From an uncultured Alphaproteobacteria bacterium (lineage in GTDB: Bacteria; Pseudomonadota; Alphaproteobacteria; Rs-D84): a stretch of 50,572 nt of DNA. This document shows positions 25,225 to 34,082 of this stretch, in pieces. Position 1 is the first letter of the stretch, and every line of letters starts with the position of its first letter. The notes beneath the pieces were generated by a model that had not been told where the DNA came from, ran no database searches, and saw only the letters and a list, made by a program, of their open reading frames with translations. Position numbers and translations under genes: made by a program. The stretch spans positions 1-50,572 of the forward strand of contig CALXMQ010000007.1 of the NCBI GenBank assembly GCA_944389515.1, in the 5' to 3' direction.

Positions 25225-25854
25225 ATGAAACGCAGCAATCAATCCGGCAGTATGGTGTTAAACATTTTACTGATTATTATGTTTATAATTATTGGGGTAT
25301 TGATATATATACTGGCTGGTGGTCCAATCCCAAAATTTGGCAATGTTACAGGTGTTCAATCCCCACAAATGCCGACTGGGTCTGATGCGGCATTGATTCA
25401 AAATCCACGTGTTTTTTCAGACGGATTAGAAAATCCTGATTTTTCAGAACAATATCAATTAGATGAATTTGGCGCCGGCGTATCAGAACGTGATATATTC
25501 GACCGTGATATTGATGGCGATGGACGCCGTGACCGAATAACACGTACACGACATGAAAATGGTACACCACATTTTTATTATGAATACAAAATCGAATTAA
25601 ATAAAAATGGTGAATTTATTGATATAACCCCAGATGGATTCAGAACAACCGAAGGTGCAGAATGCGCATTACAAAAACTGCAATTTGTATTTCAACCAAC
25701 ATTTCAAGTAATAAAAATATCACGGGATTGGTCTGAATCATGGGATACGCCAACAATGGCAAATCGCACAGTATATGAAATAAATAATGGGCAAATGCCC
25801 CCTGGCGCCACAACACCATTAAAAGTCGTTTGTAATGTTGCGGATTTATTTTAA
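25225..25854 (+). CDS. Anchored periplasmic protein with EF-hand-like loop
   Basis: A 209-aa protein: one N-terminal helix (SMVLNILLIIMFIIIGVLIYILAG) with a short basic cytoplasmic start, then a soluble domain probably in the periplasm. The loop DRDIDGDGRRDRI at about 93-105 fits the DxDxDGxxD calcium-binding pattern. Two cysteines (ECALQ, VVCNV) may form a disulfide. GGGGTAATAAC precedes the ATG, and the gap to the previous gene is 19 bp, so it shares the operon. Its end overlaps the radC end by 9 bp on the other strand. Function unknown. Confidence 0.75.
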   Translation: MKRSNQSGSMVLNILLIIMFIIIGVLIYILAGGPIPKFGNVTGVQSPQMPTGSDAALIQNPRVFSDGLENPDFSEQYQLDEFGAGVSERDIFDRDIDGDGRRDRITRTRHENGTPHFYYEYKIELNKNGEFIDITPDGFRTTEGAECALQKLQFVFQPTFQVIKISRDWSESWDTPTMANRTVYEINNGQMPPGATTPLKVVCNVADLF

Positions 25855-26532
25855 TAAAAACAAATTACGCGCAGAATAAACAATACCGCCCGATACAACA
25901 TAATGGTCAAATATATCAATACCAACCGTTGCCAATAAATCGCGGACTTGTTCTGTCAATTTTATATCTTCGCATGAAAAAGACGTGTTTGGTTTTGGAT
26001 GATTATGCACCATAACGATTGATTTGGCATTTAGTGATAATGCGCGTTTTAATATTTCACGTGGATATACCGCCGCCCAATCAACTGTTCCGATGCTGTG
26101 CAAATCATCAGATAATAAACGCATATCTTCATCCAAATATAAAACATGCATTTCTTCGTGGGATTTGCCAGTCAATAATAACAAACAATAATTTATCAAT
26201 ATCTTGTCATTATGAAATATCTTTTCTGTATCCAGATTAGATTTATATCCAGCAATCATTATTTTATGAATTGCCTTGATAAATACCGCAGTATTTTTGC
26301 CAATACCATTTATCGCGGTCAATTCATCAATCGGCGCAGTTATAACAGGATATATTCCACCAAACCGTGCAATCAATGCGCGTGCCAATGGCCGAACATC
26401 ACGCCGTGGAATAACAAAACTAAGCAGTAATTCCAACAGTTCATAATCCGCCAATTTGTCGTCTAAAAACTTTTGGCGCAAACGCGCACGATGCCCATTA
26501 TGAAAAGAATTATCTTTTTCGTTTGGCATCAC
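25846..26532 (-). CDS. radC: RadC-family JAMM protein
   Basis: A 228-aa UPF0758 protein. The N-terminal helix-hairpin-helix part has LIARFGGIYPVI and LTAINGIGKNTAVFI. The C-terminal JAMM metalloprotease-like motif is HNHPKPNTSFSCEDIKLT with its metal-binding His and Asp. The old link to DNA repair is doubtful; the fold suggests a metal-dependent hydrolase. The start may be 26532 or the next codon. It precedes nothing on its strand and follows map by 12 bp, so it may end the lptE-holA-map operon. Confidence 0.92.
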   Translation of the reverse strand: MMPNEKDNSFHNGHRARLRQKFLDDKLADYELLELLLSFVIPRRDVRPLARALIARFGGIYPVITAPIDELTAINGIGKNTAVFIKAIHKIMIAGYKSNLDTEKIFHNDKILINYCLLLLTGKSHEEMHVLYLDEDMRLLSDDLHSIGTVDWAAVYPREILKRALSLNAKSIVMVHNHPKPNTSFSCEDIKLTEQVRDLLATVGIDIFDHYVVSGGIVYSARNLFLLK

Positions 26533-26544
26533 ATGCCCCGTGTT

Positions 26545-27306
26545 TTATACCATTTTTTCTGTGAATATTATCACACCATCTTCGGTGATTCCCAATGTGT
26601 GTTCCCACTGGGCCGACCAACCACCATCAACCGTACGTGCCGTCCAACCATCTGAATCAATCTTGCATTCTGGACGTCCCATATTTATCATCGGTTCAAT
26701 CGTAAACACCAATCCTGGTACCATTTTTACATTATCCCAATGTTTATCATAAAAATGATATATCTGGGGATCATCATGCATTACCTTGCCAATACCATGC
26801 CCAACAAAGTCACGCGAAATTGAAAACCCATGCGGCAACACCACTGATTCTATGGTTTTTCCAATTTCAGACAATGGAACCCCAGGGGCACAAATCGATA
26901 TCGCAGCATTTAATGCATCTTGGCATGTTTGAACCAATTCACGGGCACGGGGTGCGACATTTCCAATCATAAACATGCGCGACGCATCGCCATGGAACCC
27001 TTTGTATTCAGCGGTCAAATCAACATTTACAATATCACCATCTTTTAATATAACATCATCACTGGGGATACCATGAACAATCACATCATTGACAGATGTG
27101 CATATACTTTTCGGATATCCTTGGTATCCCAAGTCAGATGAACGTGCGCCATTTTCACGCAGGAATTCGGCAACCAATCTGTCGATTCCACCCGTTGAAA
27201 TCCCGGCACGAACATATGGTGTTATATAATCAAAGCAACGTGCCACCAAATCACCCACGACACGCAAACGCTTAAAATCTTTTGGTGCATAAACCGAAGA
27301 TAACAT
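26545..27306 (-). CDS. map: Methionine aminopeptidase, type I
   Basis: A 253-aa metalloenzyme that removes the initiator Met from new proteins. Metal ligands are visible in order: Asp in DIVNVDLTAEYKGFHGD (both Asp), His in GHGIGK, Glu in FTIEPMI and Glu in QWEHTLGIT. It has no N-terminal zinc extension, as usual for proteobacterial MetAP. It lies 5 bp after holA and 12 bp before radC. Confidence 0.95.
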   Translation of the reverse strand: MLSSVYAPKDFKRLRVVGDLVARCFDYITPYVRAGISTGGIDRLVAEFLRENGARSSDLGYQGYPKSICTSVNDVIVHGIPSDDVILKDGDIVNVDLTAEYKGFHGDASRMFMIGNVAPRARELVQTCQDALNAAISICAPGVPLSEIGKTIESVVLPHGFSISRDFVGHGIGKVMHDDPQIYHFYDKHWDNVKMVPGLVFTIEPMINMGRPECKIDSDGWTARTVDGGWSAQWEHTLGITEDGVIIFTEKMV

Positions 27307-27311
27307 AATTT

Positions 27312-28301
27312 TTACTTCCTTTTTCTAACCGCCATTTTTGTTGCACGCATTGATAATTTCAGTGCAAAATCGCGCAACAATATTTCTGCGGGCATACCAG
27401 TTGTTCGAATTTGTTGTTCTAGTTCGTTTAATCGTTGCAACACAGCGATAATTTCTGGTTCTGACCAAATCTTGACAGCCTGGTTGAATTTTTCTGCGAC
27501 CTTCCAAAACAGTTTTGGTAATTGCCCATCAACAACCGCGGTCAATAACCGCTTGAAATGCGTGTTCAGCATACGAACCAGCATATTTGGATCAACATTG
27601 TCATACAATAATCTGTCCAATGCCGTCATTGTTTGCGGAATATGACCAGCCGTCAAAGAATACAAAAAGTCATCAGTATTTGCCGCCGCCGTATCAGGCA
27701 AACATTTTTCAACATCTTCTAATTCTACTATCTTTTTGTCGTCAACATACAATGCAATCTTTGCCAAAAATCCACGTGTAATGGCCCTGTCACCGCCCAT
27801 GTGCGATGTCATATACGCCATTGCATCAGGGGTTATTTGCTGAATTCCGGCGGCGGCAGATAATTCACTGCGTATCAATGCCGCCAATGCACGTGCATCA
27901 TCTGTATAACATGGCAATGCGGCAATATCGCGACCATCTTCGAATAAAGTACGTAACCCACCCCCAGCGCGCAATTCACCAGCCGTAACAATTACTGTGG
28001 CACATAATCCATTATGCGTAACCAATTCTGAAATAAAGTCGGCATCACTGTCGGTTGCATTTGATATTATTACCATTTTGCGACCGCCAAACATCGATGG
28101 ACTGCAACTTTCTGCGAATAAAGCATCTTGTTTGTCACGCAATTCATCAGAATCCAGCGCAAACAAATTGTCCTTTTCAATACCTAGCTTTTGAATTGCT
28201 TTGTCACACAGTTCATCAGCCTGGCCGGCATCAGGCCCATAAATCAAAACTGCGCGAATTTTTTCAATTCCGCTGTTAAAATCTGTTTCCTTCCACTTCA
28301 T
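27312..28301 (-). CDS. holA: DNA polymerase III subunit delta
   Basis: A 329-aa clamp-loader subunit that opens the sliding clamp. The start (RAVLIYGPDAGQADELCDKA) keeps the family's degenerate P-loop; SPSMFGGRKMVII is the clamp-binding region; the C-terminal helical collar includes LNTHFKRLLTAV and AVLQRLNELEQQIR. The start codon overlaps the lptE stop by one base (TAATG), so translation is coupled. The lptE-holA order is standard in proteobacteria. Confidence 0.92.
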   Translation of the reverse strand: MKWKETDFNSGIEKIRAVLIYGPDAGQADELCDKAIQKLGIEKDNLFALDSDELRDKQDALFAESCSPSMFGGRKMVIISNATDSDADFISELVTHNGLCATVIVTAGELRAGGGLRTLFEDGRDIAALPCYTDDARALAALIRSELSAAAGIQQITPDAMAYMTSHMGGDRAITRGFLAKIALYVDDKKIVELEDVEKCLPDTAAANTDDFLYSLTAGHIPQTMTALDRLLYDNVDPNMLVRMLNTHFKRLLTAVVDGQLPKLFWKVAEKFNQAVKIWSEPEIIAVLQRLNELEQQIRTTGMPAEILLRDFALKLSMRATKMAVRKRK

Positions 28302-28795
28302 TATTTATCAGTACCAGTATTATCAGCACTTTTTTGTTCATATCGATATGTTTCTGCGATGACACGCGCACCAATTTTTTGTGCCAATACCTGGATAGTA
28401 TTTTGAACAGCATTATTATACGACGCGTTGGCCGCAACCAAATAACGCACAAATGTATATGATTCAGATGCACTTTCTGTGCCACGCGCAATACGTTTGC
28501 CATCCACAGACAATGTATAATTTGCCGTTAAAACAATTTCTTGCCATGTGGCATCACCAGTTGGCTGTAACGCCTTGTACCGGGTCACAGGTTCTTTTAA
28601 TGTAACCACCAATTTATATTTTGCGTTTGCATCATGCGCGCCGCCAAATTCAACGTTCAATCCATTGCGCAATTCAATGCCGTTTATACCACTGATTGGG
28701 GCAACATAAATATCGTTATCCCGATCTGTATACATTGGTTGAAAACCGCATGCGGTGACCACCAAAGCCAATAATAACAATATATATCTTTTCAT
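28301..28795 (-). CDS. lptE: LPS-assembly lipoprotein LptE
   Basis: A 164-aa outer-membrane lipoprotein: signal MKRYILLLLALVVTAC with lipobox VTAC, then CGFQPMY, the family hallmark. The strand pattern and YTLSVDGKRIARGTESASESY with the long C-terminal helix match LptE. It plugs the LptD barrel that delivers LPS to the surface, so the organism makes LPS. It overlaps holA by one base. Confidence 0.92.
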   Translation of the reverse strand: MKRYILLLLALVVTACGFQPMYTDRDNDIYVAPISGINGIELRNGLNVEFGGAHDANAKYKLVVTLKEPVTRYKALQPTGDATWQEIVLTANYTLSVDGKRIARGTESASESYTFVRYLVAANASYNNAVQNTIQVLAQKIGARVIAETYRYEQKSADNTGTDK

Positions 28796-28871
28796 TTTTT
28801 ATTGCGTAATTTGTTTTCCTGTTGCATTTTATCCTTATATTACCTAGACTTTTAATAAATCGCAAGAGGGA

Positions 28872-30113
28872 ATGATGAATATTTTTATGATGATTTTAGT
28901 TGCGGTATTTATGGTTGGTTTTTATATGATAAGCAGCCCCAGCCAACGTATTATCGAACAAGAAACAGAATATGCAATAAATAAGTCTGATTTACGCGCG
29001 GTGGCAGAATGTGCCGCGGCCAAACATAATTCTCAAATCAACGGTACGTCATTTCAAGATATATGTATTGAACAAAATAATATAAACAGCCAATTTGTAT
29101 GTCTGAACGCCAGTATGCGCGTAACCAGTTGCGAAATCGTCAGAAACAGAAAACCTGAATACAGTTATATTATTACTGCAACTGACCCTTTGGATGCCGA
29201 TAATTATAACAATATGCTGGATATACTAGAAGAATATTTCCCAAACGCTGGAACATTTGGGATATTTATGGATGGTAAAATTATGGTCGGCGGAACATCT
29301 GGGGCGCGAATTGTGCCTGATGCAATTACAGATGAAATGGAATTGACCGATGGCCAGTTGGTGTATATGACACAATATGAAATACCAGCCGAAGAAACAG
29401 TATTTACCGCACCTGTGCAAACAGATGTAATTTGTCCGATTGGTACAATTAAAACATATCGATTTGGTCGGTGGCAATGTATCGGATATAACACCAAAAC
29501 AGATTGCGGCGGCGATATGATATGGGATTCTGAATTATTGGCATGTGTGGCCGATGAATCAAAAAAGCCATTGTGCGCCGAACAACAAACCGCCGTATTG
29601 GTGGACAGTGTTTGGGAATGTGTAAATCCTTTTCCAGAAAAAGTTTGTCCTGATAATATGGTTGCGCGATTAAATTATACAACATTGGAATGGGAATGTG
29701 TGGCGAATCCTGATATTACAGAAAATGTGAAAAAATGTGAATCTTTATCCCAGGGGGCAATTTTTGGTGCTGTGGGGACAACGGTTCGTGTACCAACATC
29801 GTCATGCACAGATTGTGAAAAAATGGTTACAAATTATGAAACGTGTGAATCAATATGTGTTCCTGATCCATCAAAAATAAATGACGCATCTTGTTATCCC
29901 GGCGACCCAGAAAAATGCACGGGGGCACATATGGGATTTTATTTTGGTTTTCCAACATACTCTTATGCCAGTAATGTATCAGAAATTCAAAATTATTCTG
30001 TACCTTTGGATGCACAACATTCACAAAACCGCAAATTTAACTGTATGGATTGCGGCGATGGCGAAATAGATTCAGAAAAATCTTTTCCGCCATATATAAT
30101 TGTTTGTAAATAA
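28872..30113 (+). CDS. Anchored cysteine-rich protein with W-x-C repeats
   Basis: A 413-aa protein. The first 22 residues are a hydrophobic anchor (FMMILVAVFMVGFYMIS) with almost no positive N-region, similar in outline to pseudopilin or minor-pilin leaders. From about 195 it turns cysteine-rich, with three degenerate repeats that each open with a Cys and close on W-x-C: CPIG...RWQC, CAEQ...VWEC, CPDN...EWEC. More Cys pairs follow (SSCTDCEK, CESIC, CMDCGDGE). It should be an extracytoplasmic, disulfide-rich protein; no known family is recognised. GAGGGA precedes the tandem ATGs at 28872/28875. Confidence 0.72.
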   Translation: MMNIFMMILVAVFMVGFYMISSPSQRIIEQETEYAINKSDLRAVAECAAAKHNSQINGTSFQDICIEQNNINSQFVCLNASMRVTSCEIVRNRKPEYSYIITATDPLDADNYNNMLDILEEYFPNAGTFGIFMDGKIMVGGTSGARIVPDAITDEMELTDGQLVYMTQYEIPAEETVFTAPVQTDVICPIGTIKTYRFGRWQCIGYNTKTDCGGDMIWDSELLACVADESKKPLCAEQQTAVLVDSVWECVNPFPEKVCPDNMVARLNYTTLEWECVANPDITENVKKCESLSQGAIFGAVGTTVRVPTSSCTDCEKMVTNYETCESICVPDPSKINDASCYPGDPEKCTGAHMGFYFGFPTYSYASNVSEIQNYSVPLDAQHSQNRKFNCMDCGDGEIDSEKSFPPYIIVCK

Positions 30114-30165
30114 AATCTGTATGTTTGCATTGCTATATGGTTATTTAACTGATGTTGTTTTTAAC

Positions 30166-30193
30166 TTGTTTTTTAACTGGCCACATATACAAT
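30166..30193 (+). promoter_or_regulatory. Promoter of pgi
   Basis: TTGTTT (30166-30171), 16-bp spacer, TACAAT (30188-30193). Confidence 0.45.
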
Positions 30194-30236
30194 AAGACGC
30201 ACAATAACAAAAAGCTTATTTTTAACAGGGGAACAA

Positions 30237-31649
30237 ATGATTAAACTGGATTATAAAAATGCTGATGCCATGGTCATAGGCGCAGATAACGGTTTGCATA
30301 TCCACAGCGAATTTGCAAAATATCAGGAAAAAATCAAAAATATCATTGTCGATTTGAACGAACGCAAAGACCAATCTGGCCAATGGCTGAAATGGATGAA
30401 TTTGGGATATGACCCAGAAACCATATCGCATGTCAAAGAATATGCATCTATGGTACAGGGTAAATTTGAAAATATTCTTGTTCTTGGTATTGGCGGTTCT
30501 GCACTTGGCGGTATTGCTGTTACAGAAGCTATCTTGAAACCATATTGGAATTATCTGTCAAAAGAACAACGCAACGGCATGCCGAAAATATTCTTTCTTG
30601 ATAATATTGATCCAGACACTATTACAAGTTTACTGGATATTTTGGATTTGAAAAAAACTCTTGTAAACGTTGTTACAAAATCAGGTTCCACAGCAGAAAC
30701 AATGTCCCAGTTTATGATTGTCAAAAATCGCATGGAAACAGAACTGGGCGATAAATACAGATATAACATCGTTGCAACAACAGATAAAAAAACAGGAACT
30801 TTAAGAAAAATTGCAGAAAAAGAAGGCTATACAACATTTGTTGTTCCAGATGATGTTGGCGGCAGATTTTCTGTCTTTTCGGCCGTGGGGTTATTGCCAT
30901 TTGCACTGGTTGGAATTGATATTGATGCCATGATGAACGGCGTCAAAGATATGGACGCGGCACTAAAAAATACCGACATATATGAAAATATTGCGGCACA
31001 AAATGCACTGATTCATTATTTAATGGACACACAAAAAGGTAAAAATTTGTCTGTTATGATGCCGTATTCCAGCAGATTGAAATATGTCGCCGATTGGTAT
31101 GTACAACTGTGGGCAGAATCACTTGGGAAAAACAAAGACAAAAATGGAAACGATGTTCATGTCGGCCCAACCCCGATAAAGGCATTGGGCGCAACAGACC
31201 AACATTCGCAAATACAACTGTATAACGAAGGGCCAAATGATAAATTGATTACGTTTATACGTGTTGAACAATTTGATAACACACTTGATATACCGAACGT
31301 TTTCCCAGATACAGGTATTGAATATCTGGGCGGGAAAACAATCAATCAACTTATCAATGCCGAAGCAGATTCTACCAGGGTTGCATTATCTGATTATGGC
31401 AGACCCAACGTTTCTATTTATATGCCCACGGTTGATGAATATAATATTGGCCAACTGTTATATATGTTCGAAGTGCAAACTGCGATTGCCGGTGAATTAT
31501 ATAATATCAACACCTTTAATCAGCCAGGGGTTGAACAAGCAAAAAATTATACATATGCATTGATGGGGCGCGATGGTTACCAAGAATTCGCATCATCATT
31601 GCAACAACAAATAGCATCAGATAACAATGTATTCTGCCCCCAGGATTGA
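30237..31649 (+). CDS. pgi: Glucose-6-phosphate isomerase
   Basis: A 470-aa enzyme interconverting glucose-6-phosphate and fructose-6-phosphate. Substrate-binding LGIGGSALGG is at about 82-91; KSGSTAETMSQF binds phosphate; the catalytic AESLGK and ATDQHSQ segments are present. Length and sequence fit the shorter Gram-positive/clostridial-type Pgi better than the 540-550-aa proteobacterial form. Codon use also differs a little (CTT for Leu is frequent), hinting at transfer. GGGGAA precedes the ATG. A macrodomain gene follows after 2 bp. Confidence 0.95.
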   Translation: MIKLDYKNADAMVIGADNGLHIHSEFAKYQEKIKNIIVDLNERKDQSGQWLKWMNLGYDPETISHVKEYASMVQGKFENILVLGIGGSALGGIAVTEAILKPYWNYLSKEQRNGMPKIFFLDNIDPDTITSLLDILDLKKTLVNVVTKSGSTAETMSQFMIVKNRMETELGDKYRYNIVATTDKKTGTLRKIAEKEGYTTFVVPDDVGGRFSVFSAVGLLPFALVGIDIDAMMNGVKDMDAALKNTDIYENIAAQNALIHYLMDTQKGKNLSVMMPYSSRLKYVADWYVQLWAESLGKNKDKNGNDVHVGPTPIKALGATDQHSQIQLYNEGPNDKLITFIRVEQFDNTLDIPNVFPDTGIEYLGGKTINQLINAEADSTRVALSDYGRPNVSIYMPTVDEYNIGQLLYMFEVQTAIAGELYNINTFNQPGVEQAKNYTYALMGRDGYQEFASSLQQQIASDNNVFCPQD

Positions 31650-31651
31650 TT

Positions 31652-32158
31652 ATGAAATTTACAGTTATTGTCGATGACATTACCACAACCCACGCAGACG
31701 CCATTGTAAACGCAGCAAACGAAACTTTGTTGGGTGGCGGCGGCGTTGATGGCGCAATTCATCGTGCGGCTGGGCCTGAATTATTGGATGAATGTAAAAC
31801 TCTTGTCGGCTGTCCTACTGGCAGTTCAAAAATTACGAAAGCATATAAATTGCCGGCCAAATATGTTATCCATGCCGTAGGTCCATATTATAACGATTAT
31901 GAACCTTGGGCAGCGGAAGAACTGTTGACCAATGCATACAAATCAATTATGCAACACGTGACCGAACATCCAGACATACAAACAATAGCGGTACCAGCAA
32001 TATCGTGTGGCATATTTAGATTTCCTTTGCCCAAGGCAACATCTATTGCGGTAAATACGATCGCAAAATACGCCCCCACCACATTACAAGAAGTCATATT
32101 CGTGGTCAGCAGCAGTTACATCGCCAATGAATATTTAAATTGTATTTCGTTATGTTAA
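31652..32158 (+). CDS. Macrodomain ADP-ribose hydrolase (YmdB-like)
   Basis: A 168-aa macrodomain: DAIVNAANETLLGGGGVDGAIHRAAG (outline), the ADP-ribose-binding GGGGVDGAI loop, GCPTGSSKIT and VIHAVGPYY, then SCGIFRFPL. Such proteins remove O-acetyl-ADP-ribose or ADP-ribose from targets. ATG 31652 lies 2 bp after the pgi stop (TGATTATG), so the two are coupled. A strong terminator closes the operon. Confidence 0.92.
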   Translation: MKFTVIVDDITTTHADAIVNAANETLLGGGGVDGAIHRAAGPELLDECKTLVGCPTGSSKITKAYKLPAKYVIHAVGPYYNDYEPWAAEELLTNAYKSIMQHVTEHPDIQTIAVPAISCGIFRFPLPKATSIAVNTIAKYAPTTLQEVIFVVSSSYIANEYLNCISLC

Positions 32159-32184
32159 ACTGCGTTATCAATTACAATCCCCCT

Positions 32185-32207
32185 CACGCCCATCGGGCGT
32201 GTTTTTT
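32185..32207 (+). terminator. Terminator of pgi-macrodomain operon
   Basis: 7-bp stem CACGCCC/GGGCGTG, loop ATC, then six T. Confidence 0.9.
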
Positions 32208-32579
32208 CTGGTGGTGCACGGAATCTTTTACCTTTGGGCTATGCCCCGTGCCCGACATACAAACAAAACGGTCAAAACATGTTTTTTCAAACAGCGGTAT
32301 TTCAGGATGATTTTATACAACCCACACTAGAACACACATGCAGATTTTCGGGACTTTCATCCTATCCACACATACCACACAAAAACAACAGTTTTTTTCG
32401 GAGCATGACACGGGTTTCCCCCGGCCATATCAGGCAATAATTCAATCAATTCTCTGCCAAAGCATAATATGCAATTTATCGTATACCCTTACATACATAA
32501 TATAAAATACGAACTTGTTATATGTTGCTTTTATTCCTGTGTCTTATTACACTAATAGCAACGATGAGAGAGGTAAAAT
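32208..32579. other. Intergenic region at the start of the accessory island
   Basis: No convincing gene. It contains a GGGC/GCCC mini-hairpin near 32235, a near-DnaA box (CTATCCACA near 32361, one mismatch) and a promoter at its right end. It may be the junction of a past insertion. Confidence 0.4.
32525..32553 (+). promoter_or_regulatory. Promoter for the 256-aa unknown gene
   Basis: TTGCTT (32525-32530), 17-bp spacer, TACACT (32548-32553). Start about 32560, 20 nt before ATG 32580. Confidence 0.5.
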
Positions 32580-33350
32580 ATGAATAAAATTCAAAAGGAA
32601 TTGAAGCAAGCTGAACAATATATGCTAAAAACCTATAATAATACGAATTTAGTCGCGATTAGCCAAGACAACGTTGCCAAAGTTGAAGCGATGATAAAAA
32701 ATGATGCGACCTATCTGAATGCAGCCAATCCAGAATCTGGCCCAACCCAAAATGGGAAAGGCGGATCAACGGCATATTGGATGTATAAACTGAAAGATTA
32801 TATCAATGGTAATCACAAAATGTCTTATAAAGAAATAATTACCAATATCGTGATCGCAATAGATAAGGAAAATTCTACACACCTTAATGCCGATGGGGTT
32901 GGCCGCGAAGAGATAACAAATAGAATATATAAGATATCTGTTAAAAAATTAGTAAATTATTTAAAAAATCCCAAAGGAACAAAATACAAACTAATCAAAA
33001 TAATAGCCAAAAAAACGAAAGCGCCCGAAAAAGCCAGGGAAAATATATCATTTGCAAGTAAATTTTGTCACTATGCCTGTTTTTATCTATTTAAAGGCAT
33101 GACAGAACAGGATAATTATTCCATATATGATTCAGTTGTGAAAAAAGCACTTCCGCTTTATGCTAAATATTACGGAATAGACATAAACAAAAATACATTG
33201 GATGACTATGTCAAATATTCAGAAGTAATTGAACAAATACTAGAAAAAACAGGTAATAACATCAGCAAGAACGGTTTTGACCATTTATTGTGGTATTACT
33301 TTAAAGGAAGAAATATCAATGATATCAAAATAGAGTGCGGAGATATTTGA
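32580..33350 (+). CDS. Hypothetical protein in phage-remnant region
   Basis: A 256-aa, lysine-rich protein of no family I recognise. No signal peptide or membrane helix, so cytoplasmic. The segment STAYWMYKLKDYINGNHKMS and the C-terminal KNGFDHLLWYYFKG look folded; the middle KKLVNYLKNPKGTKYKLIK is strongly basic. AGAGAGGT precedes the ATG, and the gene has its own promoter. It stands just before a decayed terminase, so phage or island origin is likely. Possible roles include phage protein or defence factor, both unproven. Confidence 0.7.
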   Translation: MNKIQKELKQAEQYMLKTYNNTNLVAISQDNVAKVEAMIKNDATYLNAANPESGPTQNGKGGSTAYWMYKLKDYINGNHKMSYKEIITNIVIAIDKENSTHLNADGVGREEITNRIYKISVKKLVNYLKNPKGTKYKLIKIIAKKTKAPEKARENISFASKFCHYACFYLFKGMTEQDNYSIYDSVVKKALPLYAKYYGIDINKNTLDDYVKYSEVIEQILEKTGNNISKNGFDHLLWYYFKGRNINDIKIECGDI

Positions 33351-33456
33351 ATCTTTTATTAGCAGCATATCTAATAAGCTTCTGGTCTCTATAAAAAACG
33401 CGCACCATACGCAGGAGAAAGCCTTTATTCAACCACTGGTTGACAAAGTTATATAT

Positions 33457-33831
33457 TTGCAAGAAAATTTGATATTTTATCTGGTGCACAACACAACAAA
33501 ATTGCGGTCGTTCGCAACGGATAACTTTATCAACCAGAAAACAGATTCGATAGAGTTCGCAATCAGCGATGGTCGCATCATAATTACCGTCACAATTATT
33601 CTGTGTAAATATGTGAATACAGCAGCCATAAAACCCCATGGCGAAAAAACATCCAAAATGATAAATAGTAGTGTTATCATAGAGAGTGGTCGATGTTTGT
33701 TTCCAGCGGAATCACGAAATTTGAATTGGCGGCCTGAATTCAAGAAAGGTTTATTGGGTTTCCCGGAAACAAAATATAAAGATCAGGTTGATGCACTAAA
33801 CCAAGTAATAAGATATATATTAGACGAATAA
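33457..33831 (+). pseudogene. Phage terminase large subunit, C-terminal remnant
   Basis: The last 75 residues are the C-terminal end of a TerL nuclease domain: IKPHGEKTSKM, SSVIIESGRCLFP and FPETKYKDQVDALNQVIRYI match the family's K-xxR-xxxxxPxIExGRVxLP and FPxxxxDDQVDALxQxL endings. One of the two Asp in DDQVD is Lys here. The upstream part of the frame is only partly terminase-like, and there is no ATPase domain, ribosome-binding site or portal gene nearby. It is a decayed prophage fragment, about one sixth of a normal TerL. Confidence 0.72.
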
Positions 33832-33833
33832 TA

Positions 33834-33986
33834 TCAATAATCACCTTTTTCAAACTTGTCAATAATTGCTGACCAATCATCTGGAACGTATTTGTTGGCG
33901 AATTGCAACTTAAAGTTCACATAACGAACGATAAATAGCAAAGTAAAGAATAATAAAATCGGTTTTGCTATTCGAAGTAAATTCAT
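33834..33986 (-). CDS. Possible small membrane protein
   Basis: A 50-aa frame, M-N-L-L-R-I-A-K then one hydrophobic helix (PILLFFTLLFIVRYV) and a soluble tail ending FEKGDY. It has no good ribosome-binding site; a competing 31-codon frame starting near 34002 does have AAAGGA. One of the two may be real, or a frameshift may have split a gene. Weak support. Confidence 0.35.
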   Translation of the reverse strand: MNLLRIAKPILLFFTLLFIVRYVNFKLQFANKYVPDDWSAIIDKFEKGDY

Positions 33987-34082
33987 TAAAATATTTGTAT
34001 TTCATCGACAATCCTTTTAAGGATGTCGCATTTGGCATTACTTTCAACCAAATATCCTGTCGTTTTTTTGATTAAAACAGTA

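Noticed and set aside
32340..32370. Replication origin with DnaA boxes
   Set aside because: Only one near-match box is seen, with no cluster and no dnaA, dnaN or repA neighbour.
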